DNA of 64,000 nucleotides, taken from contig JAMFTS010000080.1 of the NCBI GenBank assembly GCA_028095005.1, positions 29,821 through 93,820 of the forward strand. The letters are read 5' to 3'. Shown one piece after another: positions 33,451-44,659 of the stretch; the first letter of the stretch is position 1; every line of letters begins with the position of its first letter. The translations under genes were made by a program, and so were the position numbers. The notes below the pieces were generated by a model that was not told where the DNA came from, did not search any database, and saw only the letters and a list, made by a program, of their open reading frames with translations. The stretch comes from Rhynchospora pubera. Its lineage: Eukaryota > Streptophyta > Magnoliopsida > Poales > Cyperaceae.

Positions 33451-34024
33451 GGGCTGTCAATGGGTACGGTACGGTAGAAAGTATTTTCATTACCGTACTT
33501 GTTAAAATTTTCTTTATCCGTACCCTATCCGTACCCGTTAAAAATAACTTTACCCGTATCTTATCCGTACCCGTTAAGAATTAACGGTACAGATACGGTA
33601 ACGGTAAAAAATGAATATAATAATAATAAAATTTGTACACTCTGTATAAATAAATTATATCAATAAGTATTTTAATAAAGTGTAACAATGGTGGCCAATA
33701 TTTTAGGTTTATGTTTTTTTTATTTTTTCGTACACTGAATGGAAAGAATTATAAATCTTAAATAAAATCTAGCAATATTTTTTTACCAATCATGCAATAT
33801 AAGATGCCATATGTATCATGTAATTGTATCTTTTTAATTGTGGCAATTACCCGTTATGAAAACGGTACGAAATAACTTTTACCCGTACCCGTTAAATTAA
33901 CGAAAAAATTTCCTTACCTGTACCCGTACCCATTAACATAACGAAAATAAAACTTTACCCATATCCGTCTTATACGGTACGGTACGGATTGGGTAAATGG
34001 ATAAACGGGTTTCATTGACAGCCC
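33451..34024. mobile_element. GTACC-rich MITE, 574 bp
   Basis: The ends are perfect mirrors, GGGCTGTCAATG and CATTGACAGCCC, followed inward on both sides by runs of GGTACGG/CCGTACC and ACCCGTTA repeats that can fold across the element. The inside is AT-rich and non-coding. No target duplication was identified. Confidence 0.65.
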
Positions 34025-35150
34025 TACGTGTCGGGACGAATTTAACAAAATAATCATTGAAATCCACGCATCTTGATAAATACTGATGTCTGTATAAATA
34101 TAAAATTTCATGAGTTCGTTTTTCTTTTCTTTTTTTTTGATGATCAATTTCATGAGTTCGCTGCGTTAGATGCTTTTGTGTTCATTTAATAACATCTTAA
34201 TCTAGTGTGCAACGACTCAAAATAAATAAATAATTATATCGTGAGAAGATCTAAAATTGTGATCGTTGTTTATATTTCATATTTTGAAATCTATAATCTA
34301 TAATATTAATTAAGTAGTGATGTTTTTTTCCTATTTTGACTGCTATTTTGTATAATTAAAAATAGTTTTTTTTTGTATTTTTTATAATTTTAAATATTTT
34401 TATTTTAGTATTTTCTATAATTAAAATAGTTTTTTTTGTTAAATATATAAAAATTAGTCATACCAATCATCATTTAATTTATGAAATAAATATATTTGAA
34501 AATCTAATATAGTTCATGCTGAATTATTGTCATTTAAAAAATATAGCGCAACAAAGAAACTGCCGTATCTAGTATTATTAATGAAAAAAAAGTCGTAAAA
34601 ATTTATAGAACTGAAATTCTCTATATCATGCGCTGAGTGCAATTAACTTTAACTCTTTATTAAGCGTGAACTATTTTTCAGAGAAATATATGAGCTTGGT
34701 TTCGTTTTCTACTGTTCTATATTCTCTCATCTCATTCTCCTATTCAATACAACCCAAAAATAGTTACTTTTTCCGTGCGAGATTACACAAAGATAAAAAT
34801 CTCACTACAAATTAATTGGCTTATATAGTTCAAAATGTATCGAAAAAGTTGATGCAATATAAATCATTGCAATATTGAAAGATAATAAATAGTTATGATA
34901 AACATTTATACATGATTATTTATAAAATATAAATCTTCAGAAAAGATTATTTATTAATATAAGTTCACTACGTTGCATTCCATTTGAAACTCGAAAATAA
35001 AATGTCAAAGAAAGTAAAATATCCATTTATACTTAGGCCCGGTTTTAGCCCGGCATTTCAATCAAACCAATCTTCCGTTTAATTTAGCGGAGCTATTCTG
35101 AGCTGTCCGATTATAACTAATGGACGGTTATTAAAAATAGTTCTCATGGC
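34025..35150. other. Distal upstream region of the ALDH7 gene
   Basis: AT-rich and gene-free; likely contains the upstream promoter of ALDH7. I could not single out regulatory elements with confidence. Confidence 0.35.
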
Positions 35151-35162
35151 AGAATTGGCCAT

Positions 35163-35170
35163 TATATAAT
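35163..35170 (+). promoter_or_regulatory. TATA box of the ALDH7 gene
   Basis: TATATAAT in a GC-richer upstream context, about 30 bases before the likely start of the leader and about 150 bases before the leader-intron donor. Confidence 0.5.
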
Positions 35171-35194
35171 GTATTCATTCTCCAATTCGTACCG

Positions 35195-35548
35195 TCTCGT
35201 CCGCTCCCTAGATTCTGTCGTTCAAGTTCCACCAAAAACCCAAAGCACCGTTTCTCATTTAAACCTCTCTCTCTCTCTGTTATTCACACCGCAGATCAGT
35301 GCCTCTCCAAAGCAAGGTTTCTTTTCTCTTAAAGCTTAAAGTAGAACTCCATCACCTCGTTTAATTTCCCTAAATAGAGTAAAATCGGTTCAATTTCTTA
35401 GTTGTTAGTACCATCTCCTAACCTAAGAGCTGTGATTCAATAGCTTTATTGTCCGAGGTGATGCATATTCTCCAAACAGCTACGCATGAAAATTAGCTTA
35501 AGTGGATTATGTATTTAGCCTCTTTTTTATTTTCTTTTGTAATATCAG
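35195..35548 (+). other. ALDH7 leader exon and 5'-UTR intron
   Basis: The leader exon (approximately 35,195-35,316) contains a CT microsatellite at 35,264-35,279 and ends AAAGCAAG before GT. The intron runs to TATCAG at 35,548, 12 bases before the ATG. Leader introns with CT-rich 5' UTRs are common in plant housekeeping genes. The start position is approximate. Confidence 0.5.
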
Positions 35549-35560
35549 AAAGCATTTTAA

Positions 35561-38500
35561 ATGGTGGGATTCACAAAGAAAGAGCACCAGTTTCTCTCTG
35601 AGCTTGGCCTCGCGCCTCGCAATCCAGGATCATTTGTGAATGGCATCTGGAAAGGCAGTGGTCCTGTTGTCTCTTCATTGAATCCGGCTAATAATCAGGT
35701 TAGTTTCTTATCTTGAATCTTGTTTTTTTTGGGTTTAATTTGATATGGTATTATCTGACTTTTTGTTTGTTGAAATTTTAGGTGATTGCTGAGGTGGTGG
35801 AGGCATCACTTGAGGACTATGAAGAAGGAATGCAAGCCTGTGCTGGGGCTACCAGGATCTGGATGCAGGTTGGTCATTTGGAATAAAAGCTCAATGGAAC
35901 AGAATTATAGTTTCATTGCCTTTTATTTTAGAGATTGTAGAATATTTTTTCTTTTCAGTTGTTCTGGTAAATATCTGAAATTCTGAACATTTTGGTTTTC
36001 CAATTATAGCTACTGGAAACCTTTTAGTGTTTTAAGTGAGATTCTCAATGGACAGAGTATAATTAGAAGGAGTGGGCAAAGGGACAGAATGATGATATGA
36101 TATTTATCTTTGGTTATGCTAAAGGCATAATAGTTGAAGTATTTAATATTTTGAATTAGGGTTATTGCCTACAATTTTTACTGAATTGAAGCATGTGATA
36201 TGTTTTTCCTCCCAATTTGGGTTAATATGGTTTTTGTACTGACATTGCAATTAGTGGCTTTTGTGCTGCTGATTTTGAAGGAAGTTATATTAATTTTGGT
36301 TAAAGAACTCTTTCTTTTGTTGGATGTTAGATTCCTGCTCCTAAGAGAGGAGAAATAGTAAGGCAAATTGGAGATGCTCTGAGAGGCAAGCTTCATGAAC
36401 TTGGCCGACTTGTTTCCCTTGAGATGGGCAAGATACTTCCTGAAGGAATTGGTGAAGTTCAGGTACTTTTTTTTTTGTGGAAAAAAGATAGGTAGTTGAA
36501 TACTTGGTAATATACAGTGTTGAAAATTGCATGCAGCTTTGTTAATAATGCAACAAAAAGTGAAATGTTTGTATGGTCACTTGGAAATAATAATGAAGAT
36601 TTCTTTGGTTTCCTTCAAAATGCAGGATTTTTTTTTTTTGCCAATTAGTTATAATATTGATCTAAATCCCCCCCCCCCCCCCCTATATGCAAACTATAGT
36701 TCTTTCATGATTACAACTTAGTACCTACTTGTAATTACATTGAGCTGCATAATTAGTATGAACTGAAAAGATATGTATTTTTGCTTCTTAATAAGTATTC
36801 TGTATTCCTGTTAGACTAGTAAAACAGAAACTGCTTTACCTTTTCATTTCATTGTTTTCTGTGAGAACAAATATTAGTCCAATTTCGCAGTTGGATGTTT
36901 GCTTCCGAGGATGACTTTAGTAATTAATTTTTTAAACTCTACAAGACATTTATATCATAGGATTGATTCTTTATTTTCTCATTTTTTGTAACCTTAAATC
37001 TTAGTTTATGTAATGAGGATTAATGAATGGTCCAAATTTCAATTATGCAGGAAATAATCGACATGTGTGATTATGCTGTTGGATTAAGTCGGCAGCTGAA
37101 TGGATCAATCATCCCATCTGAACGTATGTATAGTTATCCTGTTACTAAAGTACAGAAACAAATATGGCCTTGTATAAGTTAGCACCTTGAGAAAATCATC
37201 TAAAGTACAAAATGTTGCCATGCTGTAGTTGGAAATTTAGAGGTAAGCATAGACCTGCTGGGATAAACGTAAATCAAAATATGGGCCAGACTTTTATAAA
37301 TCATTTGATTAGCCTGCATCAGTAATTTCAATGATTGCATGTTGTTTCATTCTTTCTTTGGATGTTCTGTTGTCTGATGCTTCATGCTCCATCTTTTCTC
37401 CCTGTCACAGGTCCAAATCACATGATGATGGAGGTGAGTAGAAGCTAAACTCTCAGATTGGTAAAATATTTCAGATTTGGTATTTAAGAAGAGTAGTGCT
37501 TGATTGTCTAAACATGTTTGTATGACTCAGGTTTGGAACCCCCTTGGAATAGTTGGCGTCATAACAGCCTTTAATTTTCCATGTGCTGTACTTGGTTAGT
37601 CATTTTTCTTAGTTGTTGGCTTGTTGCATTAGTGAGATAGTCATCATAAAAGGGAGGTGTTATGCCATGCACTATAAATTATGATGTTGTGATGTTTAAT
37701 AAATGAAAACCTTGTGCTTCGCAGGATGGAATGCATGCATTGCCCTTGTCTGCGGAAACAGTGTTGTTTGGTAAGATTTGACGTCTTTTTTTTTAGTATG
37801 CTTCTTTTAAACCGAGTAAGATAATGCTGCTTTTCCAAACTGAGTTTTGAAATCAATTTGGAAGGACACCTGAAATTATTACCATGGAAATAGGTATATA
37901 ATGTGATCAAGCCGCAACCTATTAGGTTTATATGATGGAGATGTATATTTTGTTTGATGCTGATAATGTTACCCTACTGATTGAGCCATCTTACATGATC
38001 TACCGATACTAAAATTAAACAAATTTATTATGATGTTGGCTGTCTGGTCCCAAGTTTGGATGAACATTATGATGTCTGAGGTAACTTGAAAAGTTAAGGA
38101 CAGCATATATTTTTTAACTTTAAACCTATGTTGCATGGGTTCGGGTACGAGTACCGTACCGGGTACGGTACGGGTACGGCGGTACGAAAATTTTCAAAAA
38201 TCTCCGGTACGGGTACGGCTATATATATATATATTATATAAATTATTAATCATTATATTGTGTATATTTTATAATGTATGATCTATATTAATTATACTCA
38301 CATAATTAACCATGATAATGGTAAGCCATTGCTGTTAATATACATAGAAGCCTTTTTCTATTTCTCTGTAACAGATGGTTGGGATATAAGGTGTAGTAAG
38401 CCCACAAAATGACAAAATATTGTTTAATTTTAATGCCATACAAATTGATGCACAACGAACTGCACAGAAGAACAAGGAAGAAAAGAATTAAAGAAGGACA

Positions 38501-40169
38501 CACTTTCCTGTACGCGTTTTCCCTCTTCTGCAGTTATTATTTTTCCCTACACATGGTCTTATGAACCTGTTTTATTCTAATCCCTCTTTTTCTATTTAGT
38601 TCACAAGCACCGGGTTCATTTTCCGAGTAAGTAGTCTCTCACATGTGATTCTACTGCGTGAATCCATAGAGCAGCCTAGAGATCGAGTGAAGATACGAAG
38701 CTTGAGCGAAAATTGAAACACAAACGCGTACCCAAAATGAACTCTGATCGAACCGCAAACGTACCCAGGACGTACCGGTCAAGTCAAATATATTAAAATA
38801 TTCCGGTACGCCACGTGGCGTACCCGGTTCGTACCAGCACCGTACCGAAGGCGTACCCGTACCCGGTTCGTACCCGGTACCGGTACTCCTGCATATATGA
38901 AGTACCGGGGTAACATAGCTTTAAACTTATTAAATATTATCAGTGCTATTAGGGCATATGTGACATGAGTAAAATATCTGGTGCAACTTGTAGAAGGACT
39001 GTTAGTCTATGGTGCTTTCAATGGGGAAGTAAAGATAAACTTTCAGCTTGCAAAAGTATTTGTTTATTTGGTGGGCTGCTTCTTTCTGTTTATAGTAAAA
39101 AAAAATATTAAAAAGATAATGTTTGTTGATGCAAAGTGAATTACAGGATTTTTCAAAAGATCGAGTCTAATGTTGTTATAAATATGTTAATCTGTTACAT
39201 GTCCCTCTTGGTTGAATTACATGAGCGGATGTGTAACTGGATAGGAGTGGTAGTTTAATATTGCAGTGTAACCAGAATGAGGATAACGTATGGAGTTTGG
39301 ATCGCAGGAAAGGAGCACCTACGACCCCACTAGTCACTATAGCCATGACTAAGATAATTGCCAGTGTACTGGAGAAGAACAACTTACCTGGTGCCATTTT
39401 TACGGCATTCTGTGGCGGGGCTGAAGTCGGCCAGGCGTTGGCTGCTGATACAAGGGTACCTTTGGTATCATTCACTGGTAGCACAAAGGTACCTTAGTTA
39501 TATGCAGTTTTTTTTTTATTTTGTTTTCTTTTTTGCAAGAATGCTCCAGTTATATCTTTATCAAGATAGCACTGACGACTTTTGGCTTTTGGAGATATAT
39601 TTTTTTCTTATGAAGTTGTGTGAAAGCTCTTACAGATTTATTTATTTTTTTGTTGTTGGGAAATTAAACTTTGTCGAAATTGTAAACATTTTTTGTTCAT
39701 CTAGGATAAATTAGACTTCCATAAGAATTTCACAAATGTTTATTATTTATAGTTTCTTCCAGTTATATTACTTGATTGGGTATTATTGGGAAATAGGACA
39801 GATAATGAGAGGAATATAACTAAAAAAGGAGAAAAGAAGAATTCCCTTTAGAGATTATTAAGTGTTTTCTATTTGCAAAAGAGTTTCTTAATTTCATCTT
39901 TTATTTAGGATTTACCTTCGATATCTTTTACACAGAAATTTGTCTAAGCTTTACAACCAGAACTTTTCCATTTTATGTGGGAATTAATGCAGGTTGGTCT
40001 TGCTGTACAACAAAAGGTGAATGAGAGGTTTGGAAAAAGCTTGCTTGAGCTGAGTGGGAACAATGCCATTATAGTAATGGATGATGCTGATATCCAGCTG
40101 GCAGTTCGTTCAGTCTTGTTTGCAGCTGTTGGCACGGCTGGGCAGCGCTGCACCACTTGCCGCAGACTT
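35561..40169 (+). CDS. ALDH7 family aldehyde dehydrogenase (antiquitin), exons 1-9 only
   Basis: Coding exons: 35,561-35,698, 35,782-35,868, 36,331-36,462, 37,051-37,123, 37,411-37,433, 37,531-37,594, 37,725-37,770, 39,308-39,488 and 39,993-40,169, all with GT/AG borders and in phase, giving 307 codons without a stop. The protein starts MVGFTKKEHQFLSELGLAPR. Landmarks are the substrate/NAD region NPLGIVGVITAFNFPCAVLG, the NAD loop SFTGSTKVG, general-base Glu in LELSGNN (residue about 267) and the catalytic Cys in GTAGQRCTTCRR (residue about 301). Plant ALDH7B enzymes are about 508 residues, cytosolic, NAD-dependent and stress-induced, oxidising reactive aldehydes such as aminoadipic semialdehyde (family knowledge). 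The last third is missing: homology to the upstream copy's intron 9 stops at about 40,524, where foreign DNA begins. It is either truncated or continues beyond 64,000. Confidence 0.9.
36668..36683 (+). repeat. Poly-C tract in ALDH7 intron 3
   Basis: Sixteen consecutive C residues. Such a tract is prone to slippage and to length errors in sequencing. Confidence 0.9.
38126..38918. mobile_element. GTACC-rich non-autonomous element in ALDH7 intron 7
   Basis: Ends CTATGTTGC and GTAACATAG mirror each other and are flanked by the perfect 8-base duplication CTTTAAAC (38,118-38,125 and 38,919-38,926). Inside both ends are dense GGTACGG/GTACCCG repeats that can pair across the element; the centre is AT-rich with a TA run. 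An 8-base duplication points to the hAT superfamily. The insertion enlarges intron 7 to about 1.5 kb without disturbing splice sites, and must have occurred in this copy because the other ALDH7 copy begins downstream of it. Confidence 0.8.
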
Positions 40170-40525
40170 GTAAGATTGAATCTCTCTTATTATTTAAACC
40201 AAAGATGTTTCTATTACACCTCCATGGTGATTATGTTACCTCTATTACCCCTGTCACCTTGATTGTGTATCTTATTCCTATCATGATGCACAAATCTGCA
40301 TCCCTCCTTCAAGTCTCAAAATATTATAGCAGTGTTACACTGTGTCAAATTGTAGCCTATATGTCCTAAATGTACATGGTCATACTGCAATAAGCTAGTA
40401 TATTCTAGTTAAGGTAACTATTGAAGTTTGAAATATCCATGTGATGAACTCAATGTCAAACTGCTTCAATTTGTGGAAGTATGTTGCTATTTTGAAATTA
40501 CTTGAATGCTATAGTCATTTGTGGA

Positions 40526-40674
40526 CTGTTTGACTCATCAACAAATTGAAGCATGCCCTTACTACTGCTCCCATAAATTGCACACAAAGACACCTTTGCA
40601 GGTTCTTCCTCCACCATGGTCATTACTTCTGCTGACTCGGTAACAATAGGGATACCCGTACCAGTATAATTTGC
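40526..40674 (-). pseudogene. Possible gypsy gag-protease linker fragment
   Basis: A 49-codon open stretch on the minus strand reads ANYTGTGIPIVTESAEVM, then MVEEEPAKVSLCAIYGSSSK and GMLQF. The EEEPAKVSLCAI...GMLQF pattern resembles the region before the aspartic protease of Ty3/gypsy polyproteins. It abuts the break in ALDH7 homology at 40,524. No catalytic DSG is present, so this is only a suggestion. Confidence 0.35.
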
Positions 40675-40859
40675 TGCGCCCTTTGTCTAGAATGTTTTAT
40701 CCACTCATCCCGATCGAATGTTTCAATTGCAGAGAAACTAATTGCAGAGTTGGAGTGACTATAGGCAATGCTTGGGATCGAAACTCAAGACCTACTTCAA
40801 CTGAAACTCTTCTTTTCCCCAGAGGGGCCATGGGCTACTATACCACTTTTTGACGGACT

Positions 40860-43820
40860 AAAATGAACATAAAAAGGAGTTTTTTCATTACCAGTATACT
40901 AGCATAAAGAAATACAATGAAAAGAGTGCTATAAATAAGCGAACAACCGCAAGGAAGCGTACTGTGAGCAGGTATGTATGACCGTTACTAGGGAGGGGGG
41001 CAGGCAGGATCCCTTGTAGCAAGTAAGCTAGCCAACTCGGGGTTGTTTAGAACGGAAGAGCTACACTCCGTGCCTTTGCATCTTCATTTTAATAGACTAG
41101 TCTATGACAGCGCACCACGTCATCAATGTGCACATATCCCATTCTTCCATGCTGCCATGAGAATCTCTATCTTCCTCCTTTCGATATGACCTCTACGCGA
41201 TTTCTTTCATCTATCACTTCAACGCCTATCCTATCCCTTTGTCTAGACCGGAATCGAAGTAAGAGGATTCGTAGCTTTCGGTCAACTATTGATTTAGTAA
41301 CCTGCGCTGGTTTCATGAGCGATCCCAGCTCTCACAGAAGAGTAAGGTAGATCTGGTACAACCGGTCTTGTATCACCGAACTGTCTTGAACTATCTTCTT
41401 TGTCTCACCGTCATTGATTCGATAAGCAAACTCACCCTAACGCCAAAATGCAAAAACGCACACCTCCTTTTCTGAGTGCATTCACCAGCTTTTCCATACA
41501 TACGAGTGTAACTGAGGATTTTCTTCTTCTCCAAACGCTTTAACTCCCGGAAAACGGGCAAGTTCACATCAAAATTCCACTTAAAAACATCTATGTTAAG
41601 TACTGACACAGAAGGAATAATGAAGACTTCGGTAGGCCTCCTCATCGTCTCAATGTCGGCGTTTGCTGAAAACGATGGTAACGTGTCTGCAGTGGTTGTA
41701 TCCATGCCAAGCAGGTGCGCAGATTCCCTCTATTGTTGTTTCGTGTTGTTTTATTATGTTTCGTTACTGACTCTGAGCATTCAACCAAACCAAGAATCAT
41801 ACATAATTCGTAATAAAAGAGGCGGAGTGAGAGTTGCTATTAATATCTCTTGCTTGTATACACAATTATTGAGTCGGAATTCCCCAGAGAAAAGAGTACA
41901 AGGGTTTGACCATGGATATCCGCTATCTCGTATCGAAACAGAGATGCTTTTCCTATTTATTTAGGTCTTTCTTATTGATCTTTATTCTTGCTTTCATAAG
42001 TAGATTTACTTTATTTTCCCTTAAAAGCGTATTTCACTACGTTCACAAATTTCAAATGAAGAAATTATAAAGCTACCGAATTCATTCAAGTCAGCAGAGA
42101 AAAAGAGATTCCATGAGGGGATGGAAGATCTATTCACTCACTATATGGCATACTGCGAGCACATAGGCTGTGGAAAAAGGGGATTCGATGTCTAAACACC
42201 TGGAGTTTCATGCAGCATTAACTCATTCATCTATTTATGAATTAAGTAATGCTTTAGTTCCTAAATAGTCTATTTTTGGATTAGCATCTTCATTATATCT
42301 TGATAATGTTTTTCGTTATTTCAACTCTTCCTTTCTTTGTTATGTTATGTCTTTAACCTGATCTTTGTATACGTTCAGTTTATAACCGGATTTATGTATA
42401 AGTTCAGTTTAGAATCAGAGTATTTGGAGTATGTACTGTTATTAATACATAAAACCCGTAATAATCTAAGGCAGGTGTGCCTGAACAGAAGAAAATAGCG
42501 AAGAAGAAGAAATGAGGGGGTGGTATATTGGGTGTCTTTAGATAAGTGTGAGCGCTACTTGTTGTTTTCACTTTGGTTGACTAAGCTAGCTCGTTAGAAT
42601 ATAGCTGTGAAGATGAAGATATTAGCTGTTGCTCATTAGCACTGCTGTTTCTCTCGCGCAGGAAAAGGCTAGGTGGATCCATCTCATATAGGTGTTTTGA
42701 TCCCACTCAAATAAGGAATATGGAACTACGTGGTTAACTGGAATGTGGATAAGATTTCTCTAAAAAAGGGTGTCTGCTTTCACCGTGAATAACCAACTAA
42801 GGCATTGATCAGTTGTTTAAGCAAAAACTAGATAGCTTTTGGAGTGGTTGAACCTAAGACTGAATAAATAGTGGACTGGCAATTCCAGTTTGACATGATG
42901 GTTTGAGTTAATAGCGAGCTACTTCAATACTAAATGCTAAGCTTAACACCAGTCATCACCAATCAGATCAGTTCGAAACACAGCTAACTCCGGTCTCTTT
43001 AAAGAAAGCATTGAATTTAAGGGTGGGAGAATATTGACTGAGTCACCGGGTATATGTTTATAAGAATTCCATGGTTGCTTTGTTTGTAAAATGGCTTCTT
43101 CTAAAAAGATGCTTACTAAAGCACCCTCCGCACGGATCCAATCTCAACTCCAGTGACTTCTTCTTGGGTACACCACTCCTGTTACTGATTCATTGTAGCG
43201 AGGGAGGTCGAAGCCAAAGCTAGACTGAAAGTATCGGAGCTTTGAAAAGCCAGATCTCGAAAGTCTTCTTATCTTATTGGTACTTTTCCTGAAAAAGACA
43301 AAACAAGACAGAGCAAAGCCTACCATTTCTATCAGTTTACTTTATTCTTTCATACTTCAGGAATCTCCGTCTATCTTTTCCAGTCCAGAGCTTCTTTTTC
43401 TGAGAAGTTTGAACCGAGGTAGGAGCGGTGCAAAAAAAATAAGCATCAAGCTTAGGACTCTTCCTCAACTGTTAGGTTATAGGTCTATTCTTCTGGTATC
43501 CCCAAATAGGAGTAGGAAACTACAATTTCCGATCATATTTCTCAAAGGCAAAGGGAATAGCTGATGCAATGGTGCCTCCTGTGAAGAGTCCCGTGGTTGT
43601 AGCTCAGAGCTCGACCCCTTATTCATTTTGGGCTTAATGCTTTCAGCTTCGCGCCTCAATCAATCTGAGAGAGAGCTGAGTGAGCATTTGGATGTAACCG
43701 AGCTCGTCGTTCTGCGGCAGAAGCCTTTTAGAGCAGGATCCTGCTCAGTTCTTTGGGTTTTTCAATGATCAGTTCGACAAACTTGAAAGATGGGTCAATG
43801 CATATATGAAAATATATGAA
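40860..43820. other. Mitochondrial-like spacer, no recognised gene
   Basis: Contains open frames of 104 codons (41,705-41,391, minus) and 123 codons (41,593-41,964, plus) that overlap each other and match nothing I recognise. They may be chimeric mitochondrial ORFs or mitochondrial plasmid scraps. Confidence 0.35.
41362..41407 (+). repeat. 46-bp exact repeat, copy 1
   Basis: Starts CCGGTCTTGTATCACCGAAC and ends TTTGTCTCA; identical to 46,214-46,259. Short exact repeats in direct orientation a few kb apart are typical of plant mitochondrial DNA. Confidence 0.9.
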
Positions 43821-43825
43821 AGAGA

Positions 43826-44155
43826 TATTGCTGACCTTTCTGCGTCTCCAGTATCTTCTGTTGTGTTGTCAGGAGATCTACCTTTGCAGCTAAGTTGTTG
43901 ACCACTTCGCCTGTTGTCTTTTTATCTGCCAACATGGTTTCCATTATCTTCTGTTGTGTCTCCATCATCTGTTCTAGATTTGACTTTGGATGAGACTGTT
44001 GAGAGTGGAATTTTCTTGGGGGAAAACCTGGTGGTTGATGACTAGATCGCGCTTGAGGTAAGTTTCCTGACGTGCTTGCATTAGGAAATGCACCTGCGTT
44101 GTTTCGGTAGGAGAAATTTGGGTGGTTTCTCCAAGCTGGGTTGTAGGTGTTGGAG
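43826..44155 (-). pseudogene. Athila-type gypsy gag fragment
   Basis: The minus strand is open for more than 100 codons: SNTYNPAWRNHPNFSYRNN, then QPPGFPPRKFHSQQ, SNLEQMMETQQKIMETMLAD, VVNNLAAKVDLLTTQQKILE. The SNTYNPxWRNHPNxS block followed by a PPGF and a Q-rich coiled segment is characteristic of gag from Athila-like Ty3/gypsy elements. It is cut at both ends and embedded in the mitochondrial-like block. Confidence 0.75.
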
Positions 44156-44400
44156 ATGGGAATTCTTATGCAGGAATGGAAGATTGATTACGCCAAACAA
44201 ATCTAGTTCGAAATGGGCTGCCTTAGCTATACGAATTGGAATAAAAAAAATAATTAATAGGATTCCACGTACAGATCTTGGGAGGCGATCCTTCCTTCAG
44301 GCGATCAAACATACGATCCAACTCCCCCTTGAACATATTATCAAAAAGGGTATAACTTTGGTGGATTTTTCTCTGGCGCATGTCATATTATCTTCAATAG

Positions 44401-44655
44401 AGTACTCTTTTTTCGACCTCTGACGAGCCTCACGGAAATTTTGTTTATCTCCTCACTGGGAGTAAGTGGACCTCACCGAAAGGCAGCCCTGAGAAAGCCT
44501 TGTTAGGCAGTTTCGGAAGTCACGATACGGAGTACCTGGTTAAGGCATCCGGGTGTGAAAAACCTGACGCTCATGGCGCGGTCGTGAGACCGGGAATAGT
44601 GCCAACTCCGGAAATAGGGAAAGAACGTAAAGAACGCTCTTTAGTGGGTAAGTAA
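44401..44655 (+). other. Open frame of 84 codons without ATG, unidentified
   Basis: Between the TAG at 44,398 and the TAA at 44,653 the frame reads STLFSTSDEPHGNFVYLLTG, then SKWTSPKGSPEKALLGSFGS and HDTEYLVKASGCEKPDAHGA. The composition looks protein-like, with G/P/K/D in sensible patterns, but there is no ATG and no match I can name. The underlying DNA is GC-rich and could instead be a structured RNA segment. Confidence 0.3.
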
Positions 44656-44659
44656 ATTG

